Shown here: in pieces, positions 40,298-47,410 of the stretch | How positions within the stretch are numbered: position 1 is the stretch's first letter | Layout: the number at the start of each line of letters is the position of its first letter | Virus record (IMG/VR): IMGVR_UViG_3300035182_000178 | Span: 1 to 61,535 of that record | DNA: 61,535 nucleotides | Direction: 5' to 3' (one strand) | From: a virus | Made by a program: the position numbers and the translations under genes | The notes under the pieces: model-generated | What the model was told of the DNA's origin: nothing | Seen by the model: only the letters and a program-made list of their open reading frames with translations | Database searches by the model: none

Positions 40298-40326
40298 TGC
40301 AAGTTGGGGGGACCGAAGCCCCCCCC
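40298..40326 (-). repeat. G-run/C-run hairpin with CTTCGG loop
   Basis: Minus strand: a run of nine G's, then CTTCGG, then T and six C's, between two head genes. No U-tract follows, so it is probably an mRNA-stabilising or attenuating hairpin. It matches the hairpin after the capsid gene in design. Confidence 0.45.
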
Positions 40327-40332
40327 CAGTTG

Positions 40333-40767
40333 TTACAGCTTCGGTGAGAAGAGCAATACCGCTTTCGTGAGACCTACAGAAGTAGGTGTACCGAGAGCGA
40401 GTCGCAGATACACCGGGGTATCCGACTGACCACTGGTGTGAACCAAAGACTGCATGGACGTCAGTTGAGCAGCGGTGAAAGTCGGGCGAACCCGACCGCC
40501 GCTGACCACACTGGTAGCCGGAGCGATTTCCGTACCGCCCAGTGTCGTACCAACAGACAACGTAGCTGACGCCGAGGTATGCGCGGTGACGGTATCCATG
40601 AGGATATCGACAATCTCACAGCCATCGGGAAGGTACGCGGTGAAGTCGGCAGAGGCTTGGCCTCCAGCCTGAATATCAACAGCCTTGGCATAGATAGCGA
40701 ACCCAGAATCACGGCTGTCGCCGGGAGTAGAGCCAGCTTTCTGAGCGCCTTGAGCGTAAGAGCCCAT
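40333..40767 (-). CDS. Head structural protein
   Basis: 144 residues, Ala/Thr/Ser-rich and beta-predicted, with the segment PDGCEIVDILMDTVTAHTSA. Directly downstream of the major capsid gene and separated from it by a hairpin. Likely a minor head or decoration protein. Confidence 0.55.
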   Translation of the reverse strand: MGSYAQGAQKAGSTPGDSRDSGFAIYAKAVDIQAGGQASADFTAYLPDGCEIVDILMDTVTAHTSASATLSVGTTLGGTEIAPATSVVSGGRVRPTFTAAQLTSMQSLVHTSGQSDTPVYLRLALGTPTSVGLTKAVLLFSPKL

Positions 40768-40781
40768 GATTTTCTCCTTAA

Positions 40782-40805
40782 AAAGGAAGGGGCCGAAGCC
40801 CCCTC
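40782..40805 (-). terminator. Terminator/attenuator after the major capsid gene
   Basis: Minus strand AGGGGGCTTCGGCCCCTT followed by CCTTTTT: a stable TTCG-loop hairpin with a U-tract. Placed directly after the major capsid stop, it would reduce expression of downstream genes relative to capsid, a common phage arrangement. Confidence 0.65.
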
Positions 40806-40812
40806 ACAGGGC

Positions 40813-41724
40813 TTAGACGCCTTGGTTGCCGAACATGGCACGCCAGTCGGTCCAGCCGGAACCGAAACGCATGGTGGCCTTGTAACGAACCGAGTCGGTT
40901 TCGAAGTCGCCTTCCATGGCCTTTTCCAACTTACGACGCCACAGAACCTTCAGGCCATTGCGAGCATCGGTTTGGATGAACCAAGCGGTCGGAGAGGTCA
41001 GACGCGAAAGAGTGACAACATCATTGATAGAACCCGAAGACTTGATGGGGTTCAGATCATTGTTGTTGGTGCCCGTACGCAGAACCGACTTCAGGAGGAC
41101 TTCGGCAGTCAGCATGTTGGACGGATGGACGACCAGTTTCTTGCCGGTCAAGCGGATGCGCTTGCCACGGGAATCCTGGGCTTGACGCAGTGTGATCAGA
41201 GCCTGTTCCAGCGAGGTCTGGGACAGAGCAGCCGACGTCAGGACGTTGGACTGAGTGCCACCGATGACCGGGTGGGAAGCGGAGCAGAGAGCGACACCAT
41301 CGCCGCCGTTGTAGCCGGAAGTGAAGGCGCGGTTGATGTGGTTGGCGGTCACGGTTTCCAGAGTCTCGTCCATGGCTTGGGCGAGGTGTTTGGACATCGT
41401 GGTGCCGAGACGGATGTGATCACCGTCTTCAACAAGAACCTTGGTCAAGGCGAAGGCCAGACCGTAGACGTCATAGGTGTAACGCTTGACGTACAGTTGA
41501 CCGCCTTCGTCGTAGGTGATGGGCTGACCGTCCGGGAGGATCGGTGCAGCGCCCATGCCGTACAACATGACTTCTTCATGGTAGCCGCGGGCCGTGCCAG
41601 TTTCGGTCGCGAAAATTTGCTTGTACTCGTCGGTGCGCTGGTCGTAAACACCGTCGAACGACTGATTGAGGATCGGTTCGACGATATTCTTGAACTGAGT
41701 ACTGCGCATAATGGTGCCGGACAT
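40813..41724 (-). CDS. Major capsid protein
   Basis: 303 residues. Composition and layout fit an HK97-fold major head protein: N-terminal FKNIVEPILNQSFDGVYDQ, a central ALTKVLVEDGDHIRLG helix region, LCSASHPVIGG, and a C-terminal domain with KLVVHPSNMLTAEVLL and a GWTDWRAMFG end. Codon use is the most regular in the window, with a long open antisense frame as by-product. The gene is bounded by a hairpin terminator downstream and scaffold genes upstream. Confidence 0.8.
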   Translation of the reverse strand: MSGTIMRSTQFKNIVEPILNQSFDGVYDQRTDEYKQIFATETGTARGYHEEVMLYGMGAAPILPDGQPITYDEGGQLYVKRYTYDVYGLAFALTKVLVEDGDHIRLGTTMSKHLAQAMDETLETVTANHINRAFTSGYNGGDGVALCSASHPVIGGTQSNVLTSAALSQTSLEQALITLRQAQDSRGKRIRLTGKKLVVHPSNMLTAEVLLKSVLRTGTNNNDLNPIKSSGSINDVVTLSRLTSPTAWFIQTDARNGLKVLWRRKLEKAMEGDFETDSVRYKATMRFGSGWTDWRAMFGNQGV

Positions 41725-41736
41725 TTATCGGTCTCC

Positions 41737-42306
41737 TTAAATGGCAGTCTTCGCAGACACGAACTGGTGACGAGCATTCTGCACCAGTACAGTCGGGAAG
41801 GGGTTGAGTGTGGCGTCATAGACACCGTCGTTGCCGAAACCGACAATACGGAACTGACCCTGGACACCGGCACCCTTGAGCGTGGCATTCAGAGCTTGCG
41901 CGCTTTGGCCTGTGGCAGCGTTGACTGTGCCAGTGACGAGGTCGGCTTGGTCGCCGATTGCAGCTTGAACATAGCCAGAGCCGCCGGAAGCGACCTGGAC
42001 TTCGTAGATTTCGTCCGGGTTGTCGTAGACGTAGCACTCGATGTTGGTTGCGACAGTGCCAGCAGGCCAGTTCTTCTGGAAGCACGGCTTGCCTGTAGCG
42101 TCTGTGAAACGAACACCGGCGAATTGACCGATAGTATCGGAGTTGGCGGCACCTGCGACGATTGTACCGTTCGTGTTCAGGATGACGAAGTCACCGTAAC
42201 CGATATCAGTACCGTAGCCGGAGGCGATTGTGTAGGCACTCGCACGCGATTGACCAGAAGGGTTTTTGCGCAGTGCGAAGCCGAAGGGAGAAGCAACAAG
42301 GCTCAT
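41737..42306 (-). CDS. Head-associated (decoration-like) protein
   Basis: 189 residues, immediately upstream of the capsid gene. Gly/Ala/Val-rich beta sequence beginning MSLVASPFGFALRKNPSGQS; YDNPDEIYEVQVASGGSGY is notable. Proteins at this position in related gene orders are virion structural. Function otherwise unknown. Confidence 0.6.
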   Translation of the reverse strand: MSLVASPFGFALRKNPSGQSRASAYTIASGYGTDIGYGDFVILNTNGTIVAGAANSDTIGQFAGVRFTDATGKPCFQKNWPAGTVATNIECYVYDNPDEIYEVQVASGGSGYVQAAIGDQADLVTGTVNAATGQSAQALNATLKGAGVQGQFRIVGFGNDGVYDATLNPFPTVLVQNARHQFVSAKTAI

Positions 42307-42317
42307 TCTTCAGATCC

Positions 42318-42875
42318 TCAGGAGAAAGTTGTTGGTTTGACACGCCGAGCCAGAGCATCAAAGCCTTCGGCTTCAACAAGCTCACGACCCTTGCTGTCTT
42401 CTTGTTTCACGTTGTCGACGGCGTTGTTGCGCAGAATCTCTTCTTCTTCCATGGGACGTTCGTAGTGAAAAATCCGCATGATTTCCTGATAAATTTTTTC
42501 AGGGACTTTGAACAGAAGCATTTCGTTGCAAGCAATACAACCCTCGAATTCCCCCTGTGTAACCTTGTACTGCGCGAAGCCCGGAACATCGCTAGCGCGA
42601 ACAGGCTCGTAGCCTTTCTGCACGCGCTTGAAAATCGGGTCAGCGGAGTTCGTGGTAGAAAGCCAGCAGGTATGCCAGCCTTCAATCTTCGGGGGAGTAG
42701 GAAGCACTTCCTGATTCCATTCCGAACGAATCATAGCAATTCGCTCAGCAATGGACAGAGCAGTACCGTCCTTTTGGGTGCGTTCAGCATCACCCTCAAC
42801 GCGATCACCGCGAACATTTGTGGACTCGACAGACTTTTTCAGTTTGTCGTCGCCAGTGGATTTAATTTCGCTCAT
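42318..42875 (-). CDS. Hypothetical head-module protein
   Basis: 185 residues. Charged N-terminus, then a core with GWHTCWLSTTNSADPIFKRV and FEGCIACNEMLLFKVPEKI, and an acidic tail. Common between scaffold and capsid genes in podovirus-like phages, but of unknown function. Confidence 0.55.
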   Translation of the reverse strand: MSEIKSTGDDKLKKSVESTNVRGDRVEGDAERTQKDGTALSIAERIAMIRSEWNQEVLPTPPKIEGWHTCWLSTTNSADPIFKRVQKGYEPVRASDVPGFAQYKVTQGEFEGCIACNEMLLFKVPEKIYQEIMRIFHYERPMEEEEILRNNAVDNVKQEDSKGRELVEAEGFDALARRVKPTTFS

Positions 42876-42887
42876 TCTGATCGCTCC

Positions 42888-43865
42888 TTATGCCTTAGAC
42901 TTCTTGTCGGATTCTTGATAACGCTTAATCATCGCGGCCCGTTGTTTCGGGTCGTCCCACATACCTGCTTCCTTCAGCGCAGAAACGCGCTCAGGAGAGA
43001 GGCGGAAGACGCCCTTGTTCTGGGTCGGAGTACTTTCGCGTCCGGAACCGGCAACGACAGACTTCGGCTTATTGGGTGACACTTTACCACGAGGTGTGCG
43101 ATGTGGCAAGTATTTTTTGATACGGCTGTTAAGTTCGTCCCAGTATTCTTGCGTACGAGGGTTCCAACCTTCACGATGCATAGCATCGTCAATCTGACGA
43201 GCGATCTGGGAATCCAGGTCTGCACCATTGGGGTCGTACCAAGAATTCTTGGAAACCCACTCGTCGGCACGAATACGCACTTGCGGATCAATCGGAGAAA
43301 CTTGCTGCTGACGTTGCGCGTACGCAGTCTTAACGTTGACAAGCTGTTGATGACGCTGGTTCAGTTGGTATAGTTTTTCAGTGGCTTCAGCGACTGCCTT
43401 ACCGTCACCGGCCTGAGTAGCTGTTGCGATCTGTTCCTTAAAGAAACGTTGACCTTGTTCTGTCTGATTGATCGCCGAATCAAGCTGAGCCAGTTGATTA
43501 GCACTATTGTTACGCTCGATTGACTCAAGACGCTGGCGCATCTCGTTCAGTTGTGCTTGGCTAGCGGAAAGTTCTCGCTTGAGCGTGTCTTCACGCTCAC
43601 GTTGCGCTTCCTTGCGATGACGACGTTCTTCGCGACGACGCTGGCGAATGGCCTCGCGCTCTTCGTCACTGTCACCTTCACCGGAACCCTCGTTGGAACC
43701 TTCACCGGAACCCTCGTTGGGACCTTCACCGGAACCCTCGTTGGAACCTTCACCGGAACCCTCGCTGGAACCTTCGTCGTCTTCGTCGTCGAGGGATTCC
43801 GTGTTGGTTTCTAGTACAGGGTTCTCGACAATTTCACCTTCTTCATTGACGTAAATATCAGACAT
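42888..43865 (-). CDS. Scaffolding protein candidate
   Basis: 325 residues from 43865 (AAGGGAAAG site). The acidic Ser/Gly/Glu/Asn repeat region (about residues 32-64) is followed by a long Arg/Glu coiled coil (EEREAIRQRRREERR...) and a basic C-terminus. This acidic-coiled-basic design plus position before the capsid gene is typical of internal scaffolds. The repeat is encoded by a 24-bp tandem array. Confidence 0.65.
   Translation of the reverse strand: MSDIYVNEEGEIVENPVLETNTESLDDEDDEGSSEGSGEGSNEGSGEGPNEGSGEGSNEGSGEGDSDEEREAIRQRRREERRHRKEAQREREDTLKRELSASQAQLNEMRQRLESIERNNSANQLAQLDSAINQTEQGQRFFKEQIATATQAGDGKAVAEATEKLYQLNQRHQQLVNVKTAYAQRQQQVSPIDPQVRIRADEWVSKNSWYDPNGADLDSQIARQIDDAMHREGWNPRTQEYWDELNSRIKKYLPHRTPRGKVSPNKPKSVVAGSGRESTPTQNKGVFRLSPERVSALKEAGMWDDPKQRAAMIKRYQESDKKSKA
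43683..43778. repeat. 24-bp tandem repeat, four copies, in the scaffold gene
   Basis: Four consecutive copies of a 24-bp unit (plus-strand GGAACCCTCGTTGGAACCTT followed by CACC), the last one diverged. On the coding strand it gives the eight-residue repeat GEGSNEGS. Copy number may vary between isolates. Confidence 0.8.
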
Positions 43866-44028
43866 TTTCTTTCCCTTCAGTTTGTTGCATGAGAGCAGCT
43901 TGCTCACTGACCTGCGTTTGGATCTTCTGGATCGCGGAGAGTGAAACCTTGGCGGGGAGTTCTAGTAGACCAGACAGGACAAGATTAACGTCGTCCACTT
44001 CCAGTGTAAGTACGAATTGATTTTTCAC
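43858..44028 (-). CDS. Small conserved-looking phage protein
   Basis: 56 residues. The GTG start overlaps the stop of the GroES-like gene (TGTGA), and the stop overlaps the scaffold ATG, so the three genes are coupled. The sequence FVLTLEVDDVNLVLSGLLEL then PAKVSLSAIQKIQTQV is like small phage proteins containing a LGELPAK..I.KIQ motif. Function unknown, but the reading frame fits the operon exactly. Confidence 0.65.
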   Translation of the reverse strand: MKNQFVLTLEVDDVNLVLSGLLELPAKVSLSAIQKIQTQVSEQAALMQQTEGKENV

Positions 44029-44432
44029 AGGAGCTCATCCAGTTCTTCGAAAGCCTCGGGATCAACAGAAGCAATGATTTCGTGATCCTGAAAAATACAG
44101 AAAAGAGCTGTGTCTTCGCTTCCCGGAATCTTACGCTCGAAGCGATCTCCGCCGTAACGTGGAACACGAATCAAATCACCAATCTTTGCCCAGACACCTT
44201 CCGGCCACAACTGACCAGTGTCGCGATTATGAAAGGCGATGGGGCCGATAGCAATGAGTTTGCCTACCTGCGAAATTGCTTTGTTGAACTGCTTGGTCTC
44301 GTCAACAATGACAATACCAGATGCCGTTTTGGTACGAACGGTACGCAGTTGGACAATTACGCGGGTGCCCAGTGGTTTGACACCGGGAGCAACTTGAGGG
44401 AAGGCTTCTTCCAAACGAGCAGCAGGAATCAT
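44025..44432 (-). CDS. GroES-like co-chaperonin
   Basis: 135 residues from 44432 (TGGAGAATC site). The GroES/Cpn10 pattern is visible: GVKPLGTRVIVQLRTV at the N-terminus, TASGIVIVDET (mobile-loop region), VGKLIAIGPIAF and GDLIRVPRYGG, with a C-terminal beta strand. Phage GroES homologues such as T4 gp31 help host GroEL fold the capsid protein. Location in the head-gene cluster fits that role. Confidence 0.8.
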   Translation of the reverse strand: MIPAARLEEAFPQVAPGVKPLGTRVIVQLRTVRTKTASGIVIVDETKQFNKAISQVGKLIAIGPIAFHNRDTGQLWPEGVWAKIGDLIRVPRYGGDRFERKIPGSEDTALFCIFQDHEIIASVDPEAFEELDELL

Positions 44433-44455
44433 AACGATTCTCCATAAAGTCTCCA

Positions 44456-44516
44456 TAAAAAGCTACCGCGTGAAGCCGGAGACTGACTTCCTTCACCGTC
44501 GTGAAGTGCGGTAGCT
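44456..44516 (-). terminator. Large stem-loop with U-tract upstream of the GroES-like gene
   Basis: Outer arms AGCTACCGC/GCGGTAGCT (9 bp) enclose a second hairpin CTTCAC-GACG-GTGAAG. On the minus strand the structure is followed by TTTTT. It lies between the small genes at 44.5-44.9 kb and the head genes, so it probably terminates or regulates read-through into the head operon. Confidence 0.6.
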
Positions 44517-44520
44517 GAAC

Positions 44521-44709
44521 TTATTCGTCGATGTTTTCTTCTATGATACGTTCAAGTCTGCGAAGTGAACTGATCAGTTCACGGGCACGACCTTGAAGAA
44601 TACCGACTTGAGTGAGGCTTTCAAAGTTCGTGGAGACAAAGGCTTCCTTGATAACACGCAATTCTTCGCGTGTTTCTGCTACGAACTGTGAAAGCTGGCG
44701 GTCGCTCAC
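44521..44709 (-). CDS. Small helical protein
   Basis: 62 residues, charged and predicted fully helical with heptad spacing (LRVIKEAFVSTNFESL then ELISSLRRLERIIEE). Not recognised; ends just before the large stem-loop. Confidence 0.55.
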   Translation of the reverse strand: MSDRQLSQFVAETREELRVIKEAFVSTNFESLTQVGILQGRARELISSLRRLERIIEENIDE

Positions 44710-44720
44710 TTATTTTTAGC

Positions 44721-44912
44721 CTACGAAGTTTTCGCGGTCGCTTTCACTTCAGGCTTCGATTCTTCTTTTTCTTCTACCAAGGCGACTGTCGCTTTTTCCG
44801 GGTTGAATGTGTCACCGAAACGACTGGAAATGTATTGTTCTACCGTATCGCAGTCGTGCTTGTTGACGATTTCTTTTTCGTCTCCTAGCCACGTGATTTC
44901 AAACTTTGCCAT
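44721..44912 (-). CDS. Small acidic hypothetical protein
   Basis: 63 residues. MAKFEITWLGDE at the start suggests a small beta/alpha domain, with a Lys/Glu-rich tail (EEKEESKPEVK). Similar small proteins occur near head genes in phages; function unknown. Confidence 0.55.
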   Translation of the reverse strand: MAKFEITWLGDEKEIVNKHDCDTVEQYISSRFGDTFNPEKATVALVEEKEESKPEVKATAKTS

Positions 44913-44921
44913 AACAATCTC

Positions 44922-45395
44922 CTATGTGAGTAATAAAAGCAACAGTTCATCGTCTTGACGTTGCCTACGACGCTTTTCAGATACGAGCTCCAAGTTTAGC
45001 GCAACCGGGGCATAACTTGCAAGCAGTTGGCGCAGGTACAAAGTAGCCTGCCACGCTGCGTCGAGCACTGTATGGCGCACCTCGGGCGCTTGCACATGTG
45101 TGGTAGGCTTAGGCTGCGGTACGGTTTTTACACTGAGTTGCTCTTTGACAGGTTGCTTTTTCGTAATAACAGGTTTCTGTACGCGCTTTTTCGCTTTAGA
45201 AATGACTATTTCTTGTTCCGTTACTTCTTGTTCTTTCTTATCTTCTCTCAGTGCTTCTTCCTGCATCTGATAAAAGAAAAGACGCCAGTAACCTGAGCGA
45301 GCCTGACCGCCTCCATCTGCAAGACCTAGACGAGCAGTGTGTTGAACCCCGAAACCTACGCCAATCTTAGCGATGGAGTCAGCAATGATGTTCAT
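44922..45395 (-). CDS. Hypothetical protein with disordered Lys/Gln middle
   Basis: 157 residues. The Gly-rich start (IGVGFGVQHTARLGLADGGG) is followed by a helix, a long Lys/Gln/Pro/Val disordered stretch and a Leu-rich C-terminus ending in a run of leucines. Coupled to the gene upstream by a 4-nt overlap. Confidence 0.55.
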   Translation of the reverse strand: MNIIADSIAKIGVGFGVQHTARLGLADGGGQARSGYWRLFFYQMQEEALREDKKEQEVTEQEIVISKAKKRVQKPVITKKQPVKEQLSVKTVPQPKPTTHVQAPEVRHTVLDAAWQATLYLRQLLASYAPVALNLELVSEKRRRQRQDDELLLLLLT

Positions 45396-46399
45396 TGACG
45401 GGTCACCGTTACTGTACCACTAGACTCAGTTACCACACACTGAATCCCCCCGAACTGAATACTGGTGGGAGTCTGAACCAACGGGTTAGCTGCATCCAAA
45501 CCCAGACGCTGCCAGATTTCTAGTATCATGGTAGAAGGATCATTATTAGAAGGAAGCAAGGAACCCGTACGGGTAGATCCTCCATCCGATAGGGTTTGGT
45601 GAATAGTTCCGGTGTCCAATGTAGTAGTTGTGATAGACACAGGATTGTTGACATCTAGTTCTAGCCTTGTCCAGATTTCCGTTAGCATCTGTAGGTCAGA
45701 GGCACTAATCGTGATATTATTATCGACGATGTAGGTGTTAAGAGCCACAGACAAGGTAGAAGCAGCACTAATGGCTGAGTTCAGACTGGTCAGTACTGAT
45801 TGCTGAGCTGAGATCGCGGAGCTAAGGGAAGAGACCTTCGACTGTGGTACAGCTACGCCCGCGCTTAGTGAGCTGGTGACATTCTGCTGAGTCTGTACTA
45901 CCGCGGACAGGGAAGTAGCTGCGTTCCCCGAGTCCTGCACTGCCGCAGATAGAGAAACAGATACCGTTGCTCCCGCTTGGATGTAAGTGTCTAGTGACGC
46001 TGACACCTGCGAGGATGCCTGAATAGCCGCAGATAGAGAGGCACTGACGCTGAAAGCCTGTTGAACTGCCGCAGACAGTGAAGACTGGGATAAGGCGTCG
46101 ACCTGAATGGCGGAGTCTAGCGACAGCGTAGCAGTACGTGCCGACTGGATGGCGGAGTTTAAGCTAACTGAGACTTGAGAAGCCGACTGGATGGCTGCAT
46201 TCAGTTCGGTAGCCTGACTCCCTCCGGTCTGGATAGCGGAGTTTAAGCTAGCAGTAGCTACCGCTGCTTGCTGAATTGCAACACTTAGGCTAGAAGTAGC
46301 CGTTAGTGATTGTTGAACCGCCGCATCTAGGGACGAGGGGACGGTTCGGGTAACGGGGCCACCCCCACTACTCTGGTTGAACAGAAGTAGTAGGGACAT
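45392..46399 (-). CDS. Virion protein with about fourteen 14-residue repeats
   Basis: 335 residues. From about residue 22 to 235 the sequence repeats every 14 residues with the pattern S-L-x-x-A-[IV]-Q followed by seven variable residues (e.g. SLNSAIQSARTATL, SLSAAIQASSQVSA). The C-terminal 100 residues are not repetitive and contain two copies of an E-I-W-x-R-L-x-L-D motif. Such regular repeats suggest a fibrous rod built from a trimeric helix or beta-solenoid. Position between lysis and head genes suggests a virion appendage. Confidence 0.65.
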   Translation of the reverse strand: MSLLLLFNQSSGGGPVTRTVPSSLDAAVQQSLTATSSLSVAIQQAAVATASLNSAIQTGGSQATELNAAIQSASQVSVSLNSAIQSARTATLSLDSAIQVDALSQSSLSAAVQQAFSVSASLSAAIQASSQVSASLDTYIQAGATVSVSLSAAVQDSGNAATSLSAVVQTQQNVTSSLSAGVAVPQSKVSSLSSAISAQQSVLTSLNSAISAASTLSVALNTYIVDNNITISASDLQMLTEIWTRLELDVNNPVSITTTTLDTGTIHQTLSDGGSTRTGSLLPSNNDPSTMILEIWQRLGLDAANPLVQTPTSIQFGGIQCVVTESSGTVTVTRQ

Positions 46400-46402
46400 A
46401 GA

Positions 46403-46729
46403 TTACCCTTGAGCGATGATCTGGTATTGACGAACCAAAGCGAGGACAGCCAACATAGCTTGATTCAGGTTAGTGTCCGTGCCCAGAGGTTCGGCATTTT
46501 CTGGGCTGATAAGAGGGACCGGATCGTTCCCGTGCTTAGAGAAGTCTAGTTCCACTTCGATCGGAGACATCTCCTCCAACGTTCGAATCGTACCGTCCGC
46601 CAGTTTAACGGCCAAGGACTGTTCGATCGTAGCATGAGGCAAGGGTCGTTCGATAGAGTCCGGCCACACCAACGTAACCCGATGAGCTCGGACATATGGA
46701 ACTCCTACCTGTGAAGGATCATAGTTCAT
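46403..46729 (-). CDS. Hypothetical virion-region protein
   Basis: 108 residues. Mixed sequence with PYVRAHRVTLVWPDSIERPL at the N-terminus and a helical end (LNQAMLAVLALVRQYQII). Located between the repeat protein and a beta-rich protein; not recognised. Confidence 0.5.
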   Translation of the reverse strand: MNYDPSQVGVPYVRAHRVTLVWPDSIERPLPHATIEQSLAVKLADGTIRTLEEMSPIEVELDFSKHGNDPVPLISPENAEPLGTDTNLNQAMLAVLALVRQYQIIAQG

Positions 46730-46738
46730 GGCAACTCC

Positions 46739-47401
46739 TTAGATTGGAACTTCTTCCCACATCAATGCTGATGCCACGTTAACTGTGGTAGTGCTGACAG
46801 TATTGAGTAGTGCAAGAACACCCCCAGGAGGAACAATAAGCCCGCCGTCGAATTCCTCTACTCCGTCACCAGAGATAATTGGGGATGCAGTAGCGCCTTG
46901 AGCAGCTATGAGCGTACCAAATGCGGACGACATTTGAATAGTCAGGTTATTAGTTAGCCCGGTAAGTGCGGTTGTGATATTGAAGCCTTTAGCAACAGAA
47001 CCAGAAGATTGCAGTGTAGAACGATTCATCGGAGTAAGCCCATTGGAGATAGCTCCGTTACCAACGGACGTAGCCCACACAAAGCCTCCGGGAGCCACTG
47101 CAGAGTTGCCCGCTGCGGTGATAAGACACTTACTCTTCAGAATAACCAAGTTCTTACCTGATCCCGTAGGATTCCACACGCCAATAATGGGAGTAGTCGT
47201 GGCGGTTAGTGTGACGGTGTTTGCGGACAAGGCTGTGCTAGTCATACCAACAGAATACAGGTTTCCCTGTTTATTCTGTTCATAGTAACGACCATGCAGT
47301 TCAGAAACAATGAGATCTCCGAGTTGACCCATACGTGCGCTAGGAGTTGAACCGGCGGAAAGTGAGTTGGCTGGCGCCCCAACGATGCCTTGAATTTGCA
47401 T
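46739..47401 (-). CDS. Beta-rich virion-region protein
   Basis: 220 residues, rich in Gly, Ser, Thr, Asn and Val with low Lys/Glu, typical of fibre or baseplate-like surface proteins. It contains STPSARMGQLGDLIVSELHG and a Gly-rich VPPGGVLALLN segment. Not recognised. Confidence 0.55.
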   Translation of the reverse strand: MQIQGIVGAPANSLSAGSTPSARMGQLGDLIVSELHGRYYEQNKQGNLYSVGMTSTALSANTVTLTATTTPIIGVWNPTGSGKNLVILKSKCLITAAGNSAVAPGGFVWATSVGNGAISNGLTPMNRSTLQSSGSVAKGFNITTALTGLTNNLTIQMSSAFGTLIAAQGATASPIISGDGVEEFDGGLIVPPGGVLALLNTVSTTTVNVASALMWEEVPI

Positions 47402-47410
47402 GATATCTCC

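Noticed and set aside
40579-42465. 628-codon open frame on the plus strand across the capsid genes
   Set aside because: It is antisense to the capsid and neighbouring head genes, has no ribosome site, and exists because their biased codon use avoids stops in that frame.
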